Positions 12,841-24,820 of a stretch of 64,000 nucleotides of DNA are shown one piece after another (the stretch's first letter is position 1; every line of letters begins with the position of its first letter). The notes under the pieces are model-generated. The model was not told the DNA's origin. It ran no database searches and saw only the letters and a program-made list of their open reading frames with translations. This DNA comes from Sapria himalayana (Eukaryota > Streptophyta > Magnoliopsida > Malpighiales > Rafflesiaceae). The position numbers and the translations under genes were made by a program. Location of the stretch: positions 665,788 to 729,787 of the forward strand of contig JAREIK010002034.1 in assembly GCA_029783825.1 (NCBI GenBank), written 5' to 3'.

Positions 12841-13169
12841 CTCTGTACGTGTAGGAGAATGCAGAAAGATATTTGTAGTGTTGTCATCACAAAAAACATG
12901 AAAATATATTCTACTACAAACTATTTATTGACTTTTTCTACCCCTACCCACACTTAGAGAACTTCTGCCACTGAATGATTACCTCTCATACCTAAATCAA
13001 GTTACATAAATATCGAAATATACAGAGGCAATAAAAATATTATATGAAATGTCATAATAATATAACTTAATGATAAACACATTGACATTAGAAAAGGTAA
13101 TTAAAATATTTTAATTTAATATTCACTTTTTAACTATTACAAAATAAGATTTAGAAAATAACAAGGTAG

Positions 13170-16100
13170 TCAATAAAATATCTTGTCATCATCAGAACTT
13201 TTTAAGAAATCATCTCTATCTACATATTCATCATCATCTGATTCTACGATTAATTTCTCCTCATTATCTTCTTCAACTTTACCATCATTAATATCTATAT
13301 AATTTTCACATTCACTAAGTAAAGTTTGAAGGTCATCAGCTGCCTCATGCATGAACGATGAATGAACTTCCATATTATTTTCTTAAAATGCTTATACACG
13401 TGATGGAGTGATCATAATATGATTTTCAATAGTTTCAAAAGCTAATCTAGGTTTTATTTTACATATTTCCCACCGATGACATGAATTTCTTCTTGTGGTT
13501 GGATACGTGGTGTAACACACAAAGGCTCGTACTTATGATAAAATTTATTATAGTGCACATCAACAAAGTTGTATTGATGATAAATTCTAGTACCGATATT
13601 TAGAATTGGATCAAACCATTCACAATTAAATAGAACAATCATCTTAATTGGTAAAGCAAGTTACTTCATGTGTAGAATTACAATTAGTCAACCATAAAAA
13701 TCAGTAGTAAATTCAGTATAGTTAGAACCCTTAATGCAAATACCATGGTTCACTATAACTATATTTGAACCATGTTTAAAAGTGTGAAAGTTGTATCCAT
13801 TTACATAATATATGGGATACATCTGTAAACTTTGTAATGGTCCCTTTACAAAGATCCTTCATTTATTTGTTACACATATTTGATGAAGGAAATTGTACCT
13901 ACAAAATCATAAAGAAAGAATTCATACACATATAATACTGCACATAATTATTTAGAACCATGAATGAGAAGTTATATATTTCCATATTTTTCAAACTAAT
14001 ATGCAAAATCCTTTTCAAGCTTTGCATCAATTGATTCATCATCAATATGAGGTATTTTCCTAAATTTCTGAGCAAATATTCTTCAAAAATAAAATTGTTG
14101 ATATTTTGATTTATTAAAATGATAAATAATATACAATCAAAAAAATGAGTATGAAATTATTATAAAGTTTAATAAATATCGGGTTTAACTTTTTCATAGT
14201 TCAATAAAATGTATATGTGTGCAGTATAATACTCTAAGTCAGCCAAAAAATATCTCGATGTTGCTTTACCATACCATCTACCCCCTTATATGAAAATAGA
14301 AAGCATGTCATTTTCATTTAATCCATCCCCCATACCATATACTTTCTTTTGTGACAATATTTTATATCAATTATATAATTGTAGTCGAAAGTAGTACGCA
14401 GAAAATACCAAAGCCTCTTCAACCAAGTAGGCATTGCATATCGATCATTCAACTTTGGCTTTATTTCAAACATTATTTTTTAATTTTTTAAGATATTTGA
14501 AATTGATACATATTAGAACAAAAATAATCAGCAGAAAACTTAAAATTTTTATATTAAAAAATAAAAAATATATTACCTCTCAAATAGATATATCCACCTA
14601 TATTGCACATGAGTTGCTATCATGGATTCGTAAGGCAAGTGGACTGAGAGATGTTTCATGGAATCAAAAAAGCTAGGAGGAAAAATACGCTCAAGTTTGC
14701 ATAAAATTATGGGGATGTTATTTTGTAATTGCTCTATTTCTTTCTTTCTTATGACATTGCAAGTGAGATTCATAAAGAAATTGTGTTATTTCAGTCAGTG
14801 CTTCCCAAATATTTTGTGAAAGTAATTCATAGAATGCTATGGATATTAGTCTCTGCGTGAACACATGACAGTCATGACTTTTCATCCCAAATAACTTATG
14901 CTTATTCTTATCAACACATCTTTCCATATTAGATGCATATCCACCAGGGAACCTGAGCTCCATCAGCCATTTGTACAAAGCTTCCTTTGCATCCTTTTCA
15001 AGACTATAACAAGGCTTAATAAATTTATTCATTAATTCATCTCTGTGAAACTCTGGACGTGAACATAACTCTTTCGAATTCTCTTTTAATTTGGCATCAT
15101 CTTTTGTTTTCCCCTCCACATTCATTATAGTATAAAAAATATTATCAAAAAAATTCTTTTCAATATGCATCACATCTAAGTTGTATCTAATAAGATTTGT
15201 CTTCTACTACAGCAAATCCCAAAAGATATTTTGTTTCTTCTAACCACAGTGATAAATTTTTGAAATTTGTGTATTTATACAATCTGCATCAATATACATA
15301 ACATTTTTGAACCCAAAGTAGTCAATTACTTCTAATATTTTATCACCTTACCTCATAGGTGGTGTACTTTTAATGACATTATGGTCTTTCTTAAATGTAT
15401 TAATATTCATCCGAATTGGATGTTCCACATGTAAGAATTTATGGTGATTATCAAACCAAGAAGTATTTTCTCTAATGCTCAGATAAAATGTATCTGAGTC
15501 CTCTATATAATAAGGACAAGCTAATATTTCTATAGTACTCCACCCTGACAATATCAAATATGCATGAAAATCACTTAAAGTCCACACATAAGTGTTGCTC
15601 GTATTTTGAAGTTTTGCTTTCTAGATATATCATATATTTTGACACCATCCTCCCATAAATGTTTAAGCTCTACTATAAGGGAATGTAGAAAAACATCTAA
15701 CTTATCTTTTGGATTTCTCATATTCGACATGATAACACACAAAAACATGTATCCATCTTTTATGCACATCCATGGTGGTAAATTATAAGGTGTAACAATA
15801 ACCAGCCATGAAGAGTATTATTGCCCAATTTGTCCAAATAGTTGAAATTCATTTATGCACGGCCCTAATCTAACATTTCAACTTTCATCTACAAATGATG
15901 GATGACAATCATCAAAATATTTTTAAGAAGGAGAATATGAGTAATGTCACATCACGCCATCTTCAATAACATGATATTTATGCCAACTCATATCATTAGC
16001 AGTTGTATCAGATACAAATAATCTTTGCAAATAAGGAGTCAATGAGAAATTATACATAATTTTTTGAGGAATATTTATTTTTTTCCATTTACATACTGTA

Positions 16101-16870
16101 TTTATTTTGTACCAAGGATAGTTATAGAAATTACATACAATTACTTCACTGTTGATGCCCCAATGTATCATGCATCCAATAATACAGTAATGTATTTTTT
16201 CCACATGCAAACCCAAACATTGCATTAACTTCTTTGTATCATAAAAACTATATGTCATGACTTTATTCTTTGGTAATAATTTAGATACGACTGAAATATT
16301 TTATCATAATACATTTCTGAAAAATAATGCTTTGCCTTTAAATTCATTAGTCTAGCCACTACAAATAACTTTTAGCGGCCATATGGAATACTTTTCCAAA
16401 CCTCTTTTTCTGAAGCCTTTAGCATTTCAAAAAATTATTTTGCTGATAATATTGGGATATCATCTATGATATCTGGATTTAATGAATGACCTATAATATT
16501 ATTCAAAATTACTTAATATACATATTGGGATTAGCAAATTCCATTACAATAGTTGAATCAACATTTCTATTTATATAATACTTAGTTATTTGTGGCACAA
16601 CTATTTTTTCATATTTATACCAAATATAATAGTTGCTAACAAATCTATTTTTTACAATATAATATTTGCATTATGTCAACATCATAAAAACTTTGATTTT
16701 GACATTTAAGAGCATTACATGGACATTTTATTTTTGTTTCATCCATAAATTCAGGCCATTTTTCACGAAGTCAATAAATTCCTCAATCCCTTATAAATTC
16801 ATTAGTTAAAAATTCATTTTTAATCTTACATTCATCTATTGATGATTAGGTCGTATAATATTTTCTATTC
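13170..16870 (-). pseudogene. CACTA transposase (TNPD-like) remnant
   Basis: Reading leftwards on the minus strand, these domains appear in order. First is an N-terminal transposase-associated domain (about 16800-16620) with 'IeEFIDFv' and a 'KIKCPCNalKCqN' cysteine cluster. Next comes a part with 'sLTPyLQRLfvSdtTAndMsWHKyhv' (near 16000), then 'MCIKDGYMFL..NPKDKLDVFL' (15769-15700) and 'MWTLSDFHAYLILSGWST' with 'ACPYC'-like ACPYY (15587-15500). A DUF4218-type segment follows, with 'FGMKSHDCHVF' and 'VHLPYE' (15173-14580), and a DUF4216-type 'IVLFNCEWFDP' (13642). An acidic tail ends the protein (13373-13170). Many stops and frameshifts break it, with the longest open piece 151 residues. It would cut and rejoin element ends if intact. 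Confidence 0.88.
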
Positions 16871-18089
16871 CTATAACATATAACATTAATTTTTTTGGAA
16901 TAATAATAATATACATAGAGATTTTTTTTGTGATAAAGATGTAGTAACATTTTTACGAAATTGCATAAATCAAACAAATAAGTTGTAGTAACATTATTTA
17001 ATAATTTTGGATTAAAATCAAAAAAGACAGGTTATTCCAATGTAATTTTTTCATTTACATAAAATTAAAAAATTGATATTTATCTATATTGGATGAAATT
17101 TCATTAAAAATGAAAAAAATAAAAATTTTCAATGTAATAATTTTTGATTTCTATATTAATAATAAGTACTAAATAATTATATAAATATATTATATATAAT
17201 ATAAATAATAAATAAATTATCAATGTCAATATATTAAAATTTATCAATGAAAAAACATATAAAATAAATCAACTATCAATGGAGAACATTATTAAATGAA
17301 TGAGAAATTCTTCTAATCTATATGAAGCATATAATATACTTAGGCATATACCATATGTGACATGTAATATAAAGTTTTTTAAGATTAAATAAAGAGAGGT
17401 ATTATTTATTTTATTATAGTTTTAGTGAAATGTAGATCAAACAAATATATATATTTTTAAATTAGCTTCTAATTTTTTTTAGTTTTAATAATTTTTTGTT
17501 GCATTTCACTATTTTAATTGCATACCCTACTTATATATATATTTCCATTATTATTGTTATTACAAATGAACATTTGGTAATTGTTTTAATAATTATAAAT
17601 TGGTTATTGTCAAGGTTATCCATTAATATGAGTTATTCAATTTTAAAATTATTAAATATCATTTAATTCTAGTGAGAAAACTAAATGCAATATAATTTTG
17701 GCGATATTAACTATAGATCAATAACAAAAAATATAAAAATATCATAAATCAATTTAGGTTTCAAAAAAAATTACATATAAAAGAATGAGGAAGAAATATA
17801 AATAAGTTTAAATGATATATAATTTATCAATTATATTTATAATAATTCAACAAAACAATCAGATATAACTCAATATAAATGTTAAAAAATGGAAAAAAAC
17901 ATGTAACATAAAAATGCATAAATGGAACTATTCCCGAATACAATACATACAGAATATAATAAAAATCATAATTTAATACCTCAATTACAGATGAAAATCG
18001 TGTCGAATTATAATGGAGGATAGGCAATCCAAACACAGATAGGATGAAATTACAACCAAACCAAAAAATCCTCGAAACCAAAAAATCTT
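16871..18089. other. CACTA internal non-coding stretch upstream of the transposase
   Basis: AT-rich sequence between the presumed transposase start and the subterminal repeats. An 84-codon minus-strand frame (18081-17827) has no recognisable domain. This is the expected place for the element's promoter and leader, but I cannot point to one. Confidence 0.5.
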
Positions 18090-18496
18090 TGAAAATTAAA
18101 TGTTGTATTTTAGCGATGGAATTTAATTGTGTCGCTAAAAATGTAATGGAATGACTTCCTTCATATAATCATTTAAATTTAAATAGTGACAGATTTAATA
18201 TTCCTCACAATAATAGATATAGATACGATTTTCGTTTCTAATTATAAATGGATGCAAATATTTTTGTCACTAAATTCCATGCAAGCATATGTACTTCTCA
18301 CTTTACAGATCATTTAGCAACGAAATAAAAAAACTCAAAATTTTCCCTCTCAAAATAGCGATGCAAATTTTGTGCGTGTCAATTTTTTCCTGGTTTTGTT
18401 TATTCAATTTTTAATCCATTTCGAATCCATTCCAAATTTTGAAATAGATTTGGGCATTTCTATTTTTCATTTATAAATGGTTTATTTCTTGTAGTG

Positions 18497-18807
18497 GTAG
18501 ATATATTTATATATGTATATATATTTTTATATGTAAATATATTTATATATTATTGATATATTTATGGGTAGAAATATTTATATATGTATATTATACATAT
18601 ATAAATCTATAAACACATATAAATATTTAAACAAATATAATATATACATATATAAATATAAATATAAATAAATAAATACATGCATACATACATACATGCA
18701 TATATATATATATATATATATATACATATGTAAATATATACATATATAAATATAGGTACATATATAATTAAATACACACACACACACATCTACAAATATA
18801 AATTGTC
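18497..18807. repeat. Microsatellite segment right of the CACTA element
   Basis: tatatg/tatac-rich sequence with (TA)n at about 18701-18723 and (AC)n at 18775-18787. Composition resembles the flank on the other side of the CACTA element. Confidence 0.75.
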
Positions 18808-18914
18808 GACCACAAGGCTTTCACTTTCTTCATTCTCAATTTCCACACAATGTAAATTAAAAAAGACAAATTATGGTCTTCGTCAAGCACCCAATGATGG
18901 TATACATAACTATG
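18808..18914 (+). repeat. RT segment duplicated across the insertion, right copy
   Basis: Aligns with 8958-9065: gaccacaaggctttc, then gtaaattaaaaaagac, a cgtcaagcaccc segment and tggtatacataac follow in the same order. Confidence 0.75.
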
Positions 18915-19790
18915 AGATTTCTTGATTTTGATTGACTTCATCATAAAGAGTATATTGTTTTTTTATTAGTTTATGTTGATGACATCATCATCATAGGAAA
19001 CTCTTCACAATCAATCCAATGAGTTATTATCATTTGGCTCTTCACCTTTCTTTTAAAGATCATAGTTTTTTGGCTTACTTTCTTAGAATTTTAGCAACAC
19101 ATACCTCCTCTAGCCTATTTATGTCTTATTACAAGTTCATACAACTTACTTGAAAAAAAATGTGCTCAATGTTGATATAGTTGGTTATTTGGTACCTCAA
19201 AGACATGATTCATCCCGACATTCTTCTTCATAAGCATTCACACTCACTATTCATCCCGACATTCTTCTTCATAAGCATTCACACTCACTATCCATCCATT
19301 TGCACATGTTGATTGGGCAAGAAACTCTAATGATTAGACTTTCACATCAGCCTATGTTATATGTATAGGGTGTAATCTAATCAGTTGGAGCTTTGAGAAA
19401 CAAAAAATAGTAGCTCACTTCTCCACATAAGCAGAATATTGAGTTGTCTCTTTCATTGAAAATGAACTCAATTAGGTGTGGAATGTGCTTCATCAACTTC
19501 ATTTCAAATATCCATTAACTCTAAGACTTTATGGTGATGATATGGGAGTGGCATATCTATGTGCTAACGTTATCATTCATTCTCATATGAAGTATATATA
19601 TTGTCATCGACTTCCATATTATTCATGATAAAATGTCTAAAACATTGCTATGTATCTATTGTGTTCACACATTTGACCAACTCAACGACTCTCTTAAATA
19701 ACCTAGCCAAACCATCATTTTTAACTCATCACTCCAAGATCGGCATCCATGAAGGAAGCTCAATCTGTGGAGTCATGAAAGGAAACCTGA
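18915..19790 (+). pseudogene. Copia reverse transcriptase 3' half and RNase H
   Basis: An intact-looking LVYVDDIIIIGNS (18966-19004) is the RT catalytic box, followed by 'fllkiivFwLtFLef', matching the 'sLKDLG.L.YFLGi' step. RNase H follows with 'hvDWArNsnD' (about 19306), 'NLISWSfeKQKIVAHFST.AEY' (19376-19436), 'LYGDDmGvayLcAN' (19530) and 'THLTNSTTL' (about 19680). Stops and frameshifts separate the pieces. It completes the copia element whose first half ends near 9063. Confidence 0.85.
19208..19289. repeat. 41-bp perfect tandem duplication
   Basis: The 41-base unit beginning attcatcccgac and ending acactcact is present twice in a row (19208-19248 and 19249-19289), in the RT/RNase H part of the copia remnant. 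Confidence 0.95.
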
Positions 19791-19900
19791 TTGACTTGTA
19801 TTTTTTTACTATCTTCTTTATGTTGCTCACCCATTTCTCTTATGCACATCTCACCCATTTGCTCACAGCTGCCCATATCTCTTGTACATAGCTCACCTAT

Positions 19901-20499
19901 ATTTGTTGTAACATGTACATAATATAGTCGTTAACAAGACTTCATTCATATCATTTTTATAGTAAGTAACATGTTATGCATAAAATTCTAGTTTAATGAA
20001 TATATCAATTAAATTAATTCTTGTTGTGAGAAACCTATTTTGTTAACTTCCATGATAATCAATGCATGTTAAATTAAAACCAAGTATGATACACTTTAGT
20101 TTTTTGAGAATGATGATCAAAATTCTTAGCATGTTGCGACCATTATTTGATAGTAAAAGATGACCTTTGTAACTCTTGAATATGTTCAAAGACATCAAAG
20201 CTATTGAAATATTTTGATTATATTTGTTATAATGTATATTTAATGATACTCAATGATGTTTTTAGGATTTTGAATTTTGACGATGATATTTGTTGATTAT
20301 ATGATTTTTTATGTGGTTCTCAATCTTATTCGATAATTTTTGATAGATTTTCAACTTTTATTTTTTTTTTTTTCATTTTTTCTAAACATCTCATATTTTT
20401 CTAATTTGTATTTTTTTAAAAGCATATGCGAGATTTTAATTTTTTAAGATTTATTTTTAGCATTGTTTTTTTTCAATTAATGACATATTATTATTTGAT
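19901..20499. other. AT-rich DNA after the copia remnant, no gene seen
   Basis: May contain the element's 3' LTR, but I found no terminal TG/CA pair or polypurine tract to define it. Confidence 0.4.
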
Positions 20500-23400
20500 C
20501 TTATACATCGGCAATCAGAAACATTTGGAAGACTAATGTTCTTTGTTTTTCATAGCAAACAAATAATTGATTTAACATATCCATTGAATTTGCATGTGTA
20601 TTGATTCCCCTTACTACTTTTCTTACCAATCCAAATAATGAATGATAATTCCATCTTAGTCCACATCGCCCAGAGGCACCTATAGTGCACCGACCAGTGA
20701 TGGTCCAAGTGTGCCAAAACATGGTAATTAACACTAGCCACCCGAGCAAGGGTAGAAAACTGCTTCAAAAGGTACTTTATATGAACCACCATGGATCCAC
20801 ATAGATGGTTAGAGTTTAAGAAATTTCGAATTTAGATAGGAGATAAATCTTTTTTCAATTCTCTAACCCTGCAGCATTTAGCAAACTCTACATAACCATA
20901 ATGAGAGATCAAGGACTTTTGATAACTTATTGTTACCCCCTATCTACCCAAAGTGGATTCATGCATTTTGGTGACTTCTTGATTAGCAATGACAACATCA
21001 GAACTGAGTACTACTTATCATGTAAAGTGTATACCAAGGTGCACCTATTCCACACACCTCCACACTAATATATGGTGTGATAGGATGAAAATAAGCAAAT
21101 AACCATGATATCCCAATGGCTTCCTTTCCAAAAAGCATACTAGAGATAACCTTTGTTTAACAAAAGGCACCTCAAAGATATTGCATGCAAGGTTATTCTT
21201 AATCATACTTGAGGCAAAGGAGCATTTGAATAGGCACTTCACCACCTCAATCAGAAAAATACTGAAGGCTAAGGATCAATAGGAAACTTTAAGTCCAAGG
21301 AGAAATAATGGCTATTACCAACCAGTCGATCAAGAGGCTGTATTTGGTTAAATGTTCCATTTTGGAGAAGATGTCTTAAGACCCATGCCACCCAAACATG
21401 TTGAGGGGTGTACCATCCTCTAATTAATGTAGCTACAAATGGAGAATATACGGTGCTTGCTACCTCCTTCTAATGAAGTCCTGAGTCTACCCGAAATGGG
21501 AGGGATCTTAAACTCTTCACAGGAGGGCAACCATCAACCAATATGGTCTTGGAACCAATCAAGGATCCATTCCATAATCAGCTTATTGTTGCTGTCCAAT
21601 GCATAATGACTAAACTCTAGCCAAAAACAACTCTAAGACCTATCCATATGCATGTTTAAACAAACACAAGCAAGAAGGAATTGAAAAGCAACAAGCTCAA
21701 AAGGTAAAGAGGTGAAGTGGGAACGAAGTCCTGCTACCTTCCTCTTGATCTTTCGATGCTATCTCATAATTTTCTCAGTGAGCTTATGAGTTGGAAGGGC
21801 CTTCCACATAGGCTCCCATGTCAACCCTTGTTTAAGGGGTATCCTTAACACCCAAAGCATGTATCTTTGGATGATATCAAGAACACAATAGCTTAATATT
21901 AGACATCAAAGACAACACAGAGTCCAAGTCCAAGACTAGAGTGATAAAGCTAGAGAACGTATCCTTACTTGGCTTCTTGGCAAGGCAAACAACCTTTGCC
22001 AAGGTTTCGAAGGAAAGATAGATCTGGATTAATACATCACTATAGTCATCCCACTTGTATATAAGTTTTTGATGAAAAGAGGGAATTATCTTTCCTCGGA
22101 TATCATAAGCATGTTAGAGAGATGGGTATAAGAAGTGAGTCGTGGTGAAATTCTCCACCATAAGTCTTCTGAAGCAAGGATACACACTACTTTAAATAGA
22201 AAGCACAATGCAACATCCCTGAATGTCAGGCCACCCTCATTACCATATGAGAAAATAGGTAAGCTTCAATATATACCTCCTTAGTAAGACCTCTCCAAAG
22301 GTATAAGGGCTATCAAGTTTGTTAATAAGTGATCTTAATAATTGAGATTTCAAACTTTCTACCATCTGATCGGTGCAACATGAAATAGTGACTGGAAGAG
22401 GGTATCCACAGGTTGTTAGATTATCAGCACCAGTTTGAACTACTCAAGGGTGTGATGACTGTTGGTTACCCAACATGCCTCATTTAATGCGAGACTTTGT
22501 TGCCCATAATGAACCATACACCCACTTTGTATCCCACTCAAAGACTCGAGTACACAAACTAAGACCACCTTGATGTCCAAACTCATGGATCAACATTGGG
22601 TGGAACCTCTAGTGACTACTAAAGGAACTATGTAGACAGACATCCACCTGCCTATAGAGCTAGTTTTAAGTAATAAAATCCAACTAAATTGACCTTTGGT
22701 CGGTGTCAGGTCAGCCCCTAGGGGACTATGCCACCCAGTACCTAGAGATGCCCACCAGGGTGGGCAAAGGCCTTCCTATAGTTATGAAGCACGACAACGA
22801 GCATGAACAAATGGAAAAGGATTTTCAATGGTATTAAGTTAGTGGCTGAGCAAGAAAAGGCTTAGGGTGAGTAGTTGAGACCTTACTCAATCAATTTCAC
22901 ACACTCAAGGGACATAGTGTTTTGGGATACCTACATGTTGAGGTTAATGAATTAAGAAAGGAAAAAGCAAGAGAAGTAGAAGTAGGTAGTCAACTGAATG
23001 GAACTCAAATTGGGCAATTAGGATTGTCATGTAATATAGGCTAATCGATGAAATGATAGAGTGAGAAAGGTAAGAGAAAGGACTAAATATTTTACATTCT
23101 AAAGAAAAAAGGATGGGGTAGCAACAACCTTACTCATTCCACTACCAATAATAAAGAGAAAGTAACAGAACTCATGCTAATATTTTTTCTTTTCCAAAGG
23201 ATAGAAAAATGTGCGAACTGATAATAAATGAGAGGTATGTAGTGCTACTTGGGCAGCTAGGTTTAGTCACTTATCTTGGTGGTCACTCTTATTTATGCCA
23301 CCATAATATATATATATTAATAGGAAGATTGACTAACAGTAAGAGTGGGCGAGCCTTTGGTTGAGAAGATCTATTCACAAGTAGTGATAATCAGTCATTT

Positions 23401-24399
23401 TTTTCTTTTTCTGATTCAGAAGAGGTGATTTCTTTAGTTGCACTAGTAGATTGAAAACTCTTTTTTTAGTGCCAACAAAATGTATGTTGTTGATTAATAA
23501 CCACATGAATTTCAATAGGCTGGAGGAATATAAAAGTTGGACAAAAAAAACCTTAAAAGATAAATAAAAGAAAATTTTCCACTTATCCTAGGAATCTAAT
23601 CTCTCTCTTAGCATTTGTAGAGATTGAAAACTATGCTTAGACCAATTCCTTCAGTAAACTTCTTTAGTAAGTCAGAAGTGAAATTTATATAGATAAGTCA
23701 GTAGTCACGTATGAAATTCATAAAACATTCATATCTGGCACTTGAGGAGATCAATCTTGTGTGTTAGAAGCTACTGCTAAGGCAATCCCCCCTCATATAT
23801 AAAGGATAAGCAATTGAGAGAGAACAGAATAGGGCGAGAGCCTATTTTTGATTGAATATCCATACTTGTGCTTGTCTAGTATTGAAGTATACCAAAGATA
23901 TGAGTCAACGTATGTAACAAAAAAGGAGGGATTGTTGTTTTTTATTAGTAAGTGCAAACTTCATTTTATTAAATAGTTTGGTAGGGCTTTAAATTAAAGA
24001 GTAGGTGGTTCATATGTTTTTATGACTCATGAAGTCTTCATTCATCCAATTAGGCCCGACTAGGAACACGTGGATCCATGGAACCTATCTAGAGAATAGC
24101 TTCTTGTAGGTGCTATCAGAGTAAAGAGAGCCCAATCTATGAAAGATAATGTAGTCTCTCTATAGTAGTATACTAGTAGAAGGAATAGGTTATGACTTGA
24201 TCCAATAGAGTCATAACACCTTCCTATCTAAAAAAAGGTTGCTCAATGAAATGATCCAAATTTCACACTATGTCATGGGCTGGGGAGAGAGTTGCTCTGT
24301 GAGGGTGTTCAGTGTTCTTATGGAAAAACCCTAATAGAGCGAGGGAGTGATGAGAAACCTTAGTCTATATGTTGCTAGTGTGCTAGCAATTACCCATCT
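20500..24399. other. Unclassified decayed sequence, higher GC than surroundings
   Basis: This stretch is less AT-rich than its neighbours. Several minus-strand frames stay open for 60-90 codons, including 20749-20501 with a tryptophan-rich start and a frame near 22080-21900 rich in K, L and S. I do not recognise a domain in either strand: no YADD box, no zinc knuckle, no transposon ends. It may be a degenerate mobile element or more organelle-derived DNA joined to the mitochondrial insert on its right. Confidence 0.4.
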
Positions 24400-24753
24400 C
24401 TCAATAGTACTAGCACAAAAGTGCTAGAATTGGTCCTTCACTTGATAATTATTTGTGAGTGGAACTCGCTTTCTTGCCAGTCCTTTCACTCACTCGCTTG
24501 AGTTGGACTCAATCACTATTTTTGAGGATCATTTGTTCTTCACTCTCTTGCTATTACTCACAAAAAGTGCAGCAACCAAAGTGCGTATTATTATATAGAA
24601 ATAAGCAAAGCATAGTGATTCATACTACCAGAAATTTTTTGCTAACTGGTGGGCAATAGTGTCCATGGATAGGTGCAAGCAAGCATAGAAAATCACATAA
24701 AGAAGCCGCTACCTACAAGCATGCAAATAGATAGGGCGGGCTAAGTACGAATG

Positions 24754-24820
24754 GGATGAATGTCTGAGTGGTTAAAAGAGTTGGTCTTTAAACTAAAGTA
24801 TTGATATCCCTCTCCATCCA
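24754..24820 (+). pseudogene. trnS: Mitochondrial tRNA-Ser(UGA) remnant
   Basis: ggatgaatgtctgagtgg at the start matches the acceptor stem and D-arm of plant mitochondrial trnS(UGA), with transitions. The anticodon stem-loop follows (ggtctttaaac, where the UGA anticodon position now reads tta). After it comes attgat and then the 3' acceptor half atccctctccatcc. The variable arm and most of the T arm (about 20 bases) are deleted, so it cannot fold. Identification is from memory of the organelle gene and is strong because both acceptor halves are present in the right order. Confidence 0.85.

Larger units (their letters stand above)
10201..18496 (-). mobile_element. CACTA (En/Spm) DNA transposon, both ends present
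   Basis: The element begins cactacaaga at 10201 and ends cttgtagtg at 18496, the inverted terminal repeat diagnostic of plant CACTA transposons. The adjoining 3 bases are gtt and gta, a target duplication with one mismatch. Inside each end are repeated short words (aaatgga, gcgatgg, aaacgg) typical of subterminal transposase-binding arrays, at about 10215-10550 and 18090-18480. Minus-strand coding remnants identify a TNPD-type transposase and a second TNP1-like protein. At 8296 bp it has the size of an autonomous element, but its genes are broken. Confidence 0.92.
6440..19900 (+). mobile_element. Ty1/copia retrotransposon, split by a nested insertion
   Basis: Plus-strand fragments appear in the copia order gag, protease, integrase, then the first half of RT (to about 9063), and then the second half of RT and RNase H (18808-19790). 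The two halves are the same kind of element and meet within the RT motif 'vCKLKKa.y.l.QAP'. The 9.7 kb between them is microsatellite DNA plus a CACTA transposon. No LTR pair could be drawn. All domains are broken by stops and frameshifts, so this is an old dead copy. Confidence 0.8.

Noticed and set aside
24754..24820. A working tRNA gene
   Set aside because: The variable and T arms are deleted and the anticodon is changed.
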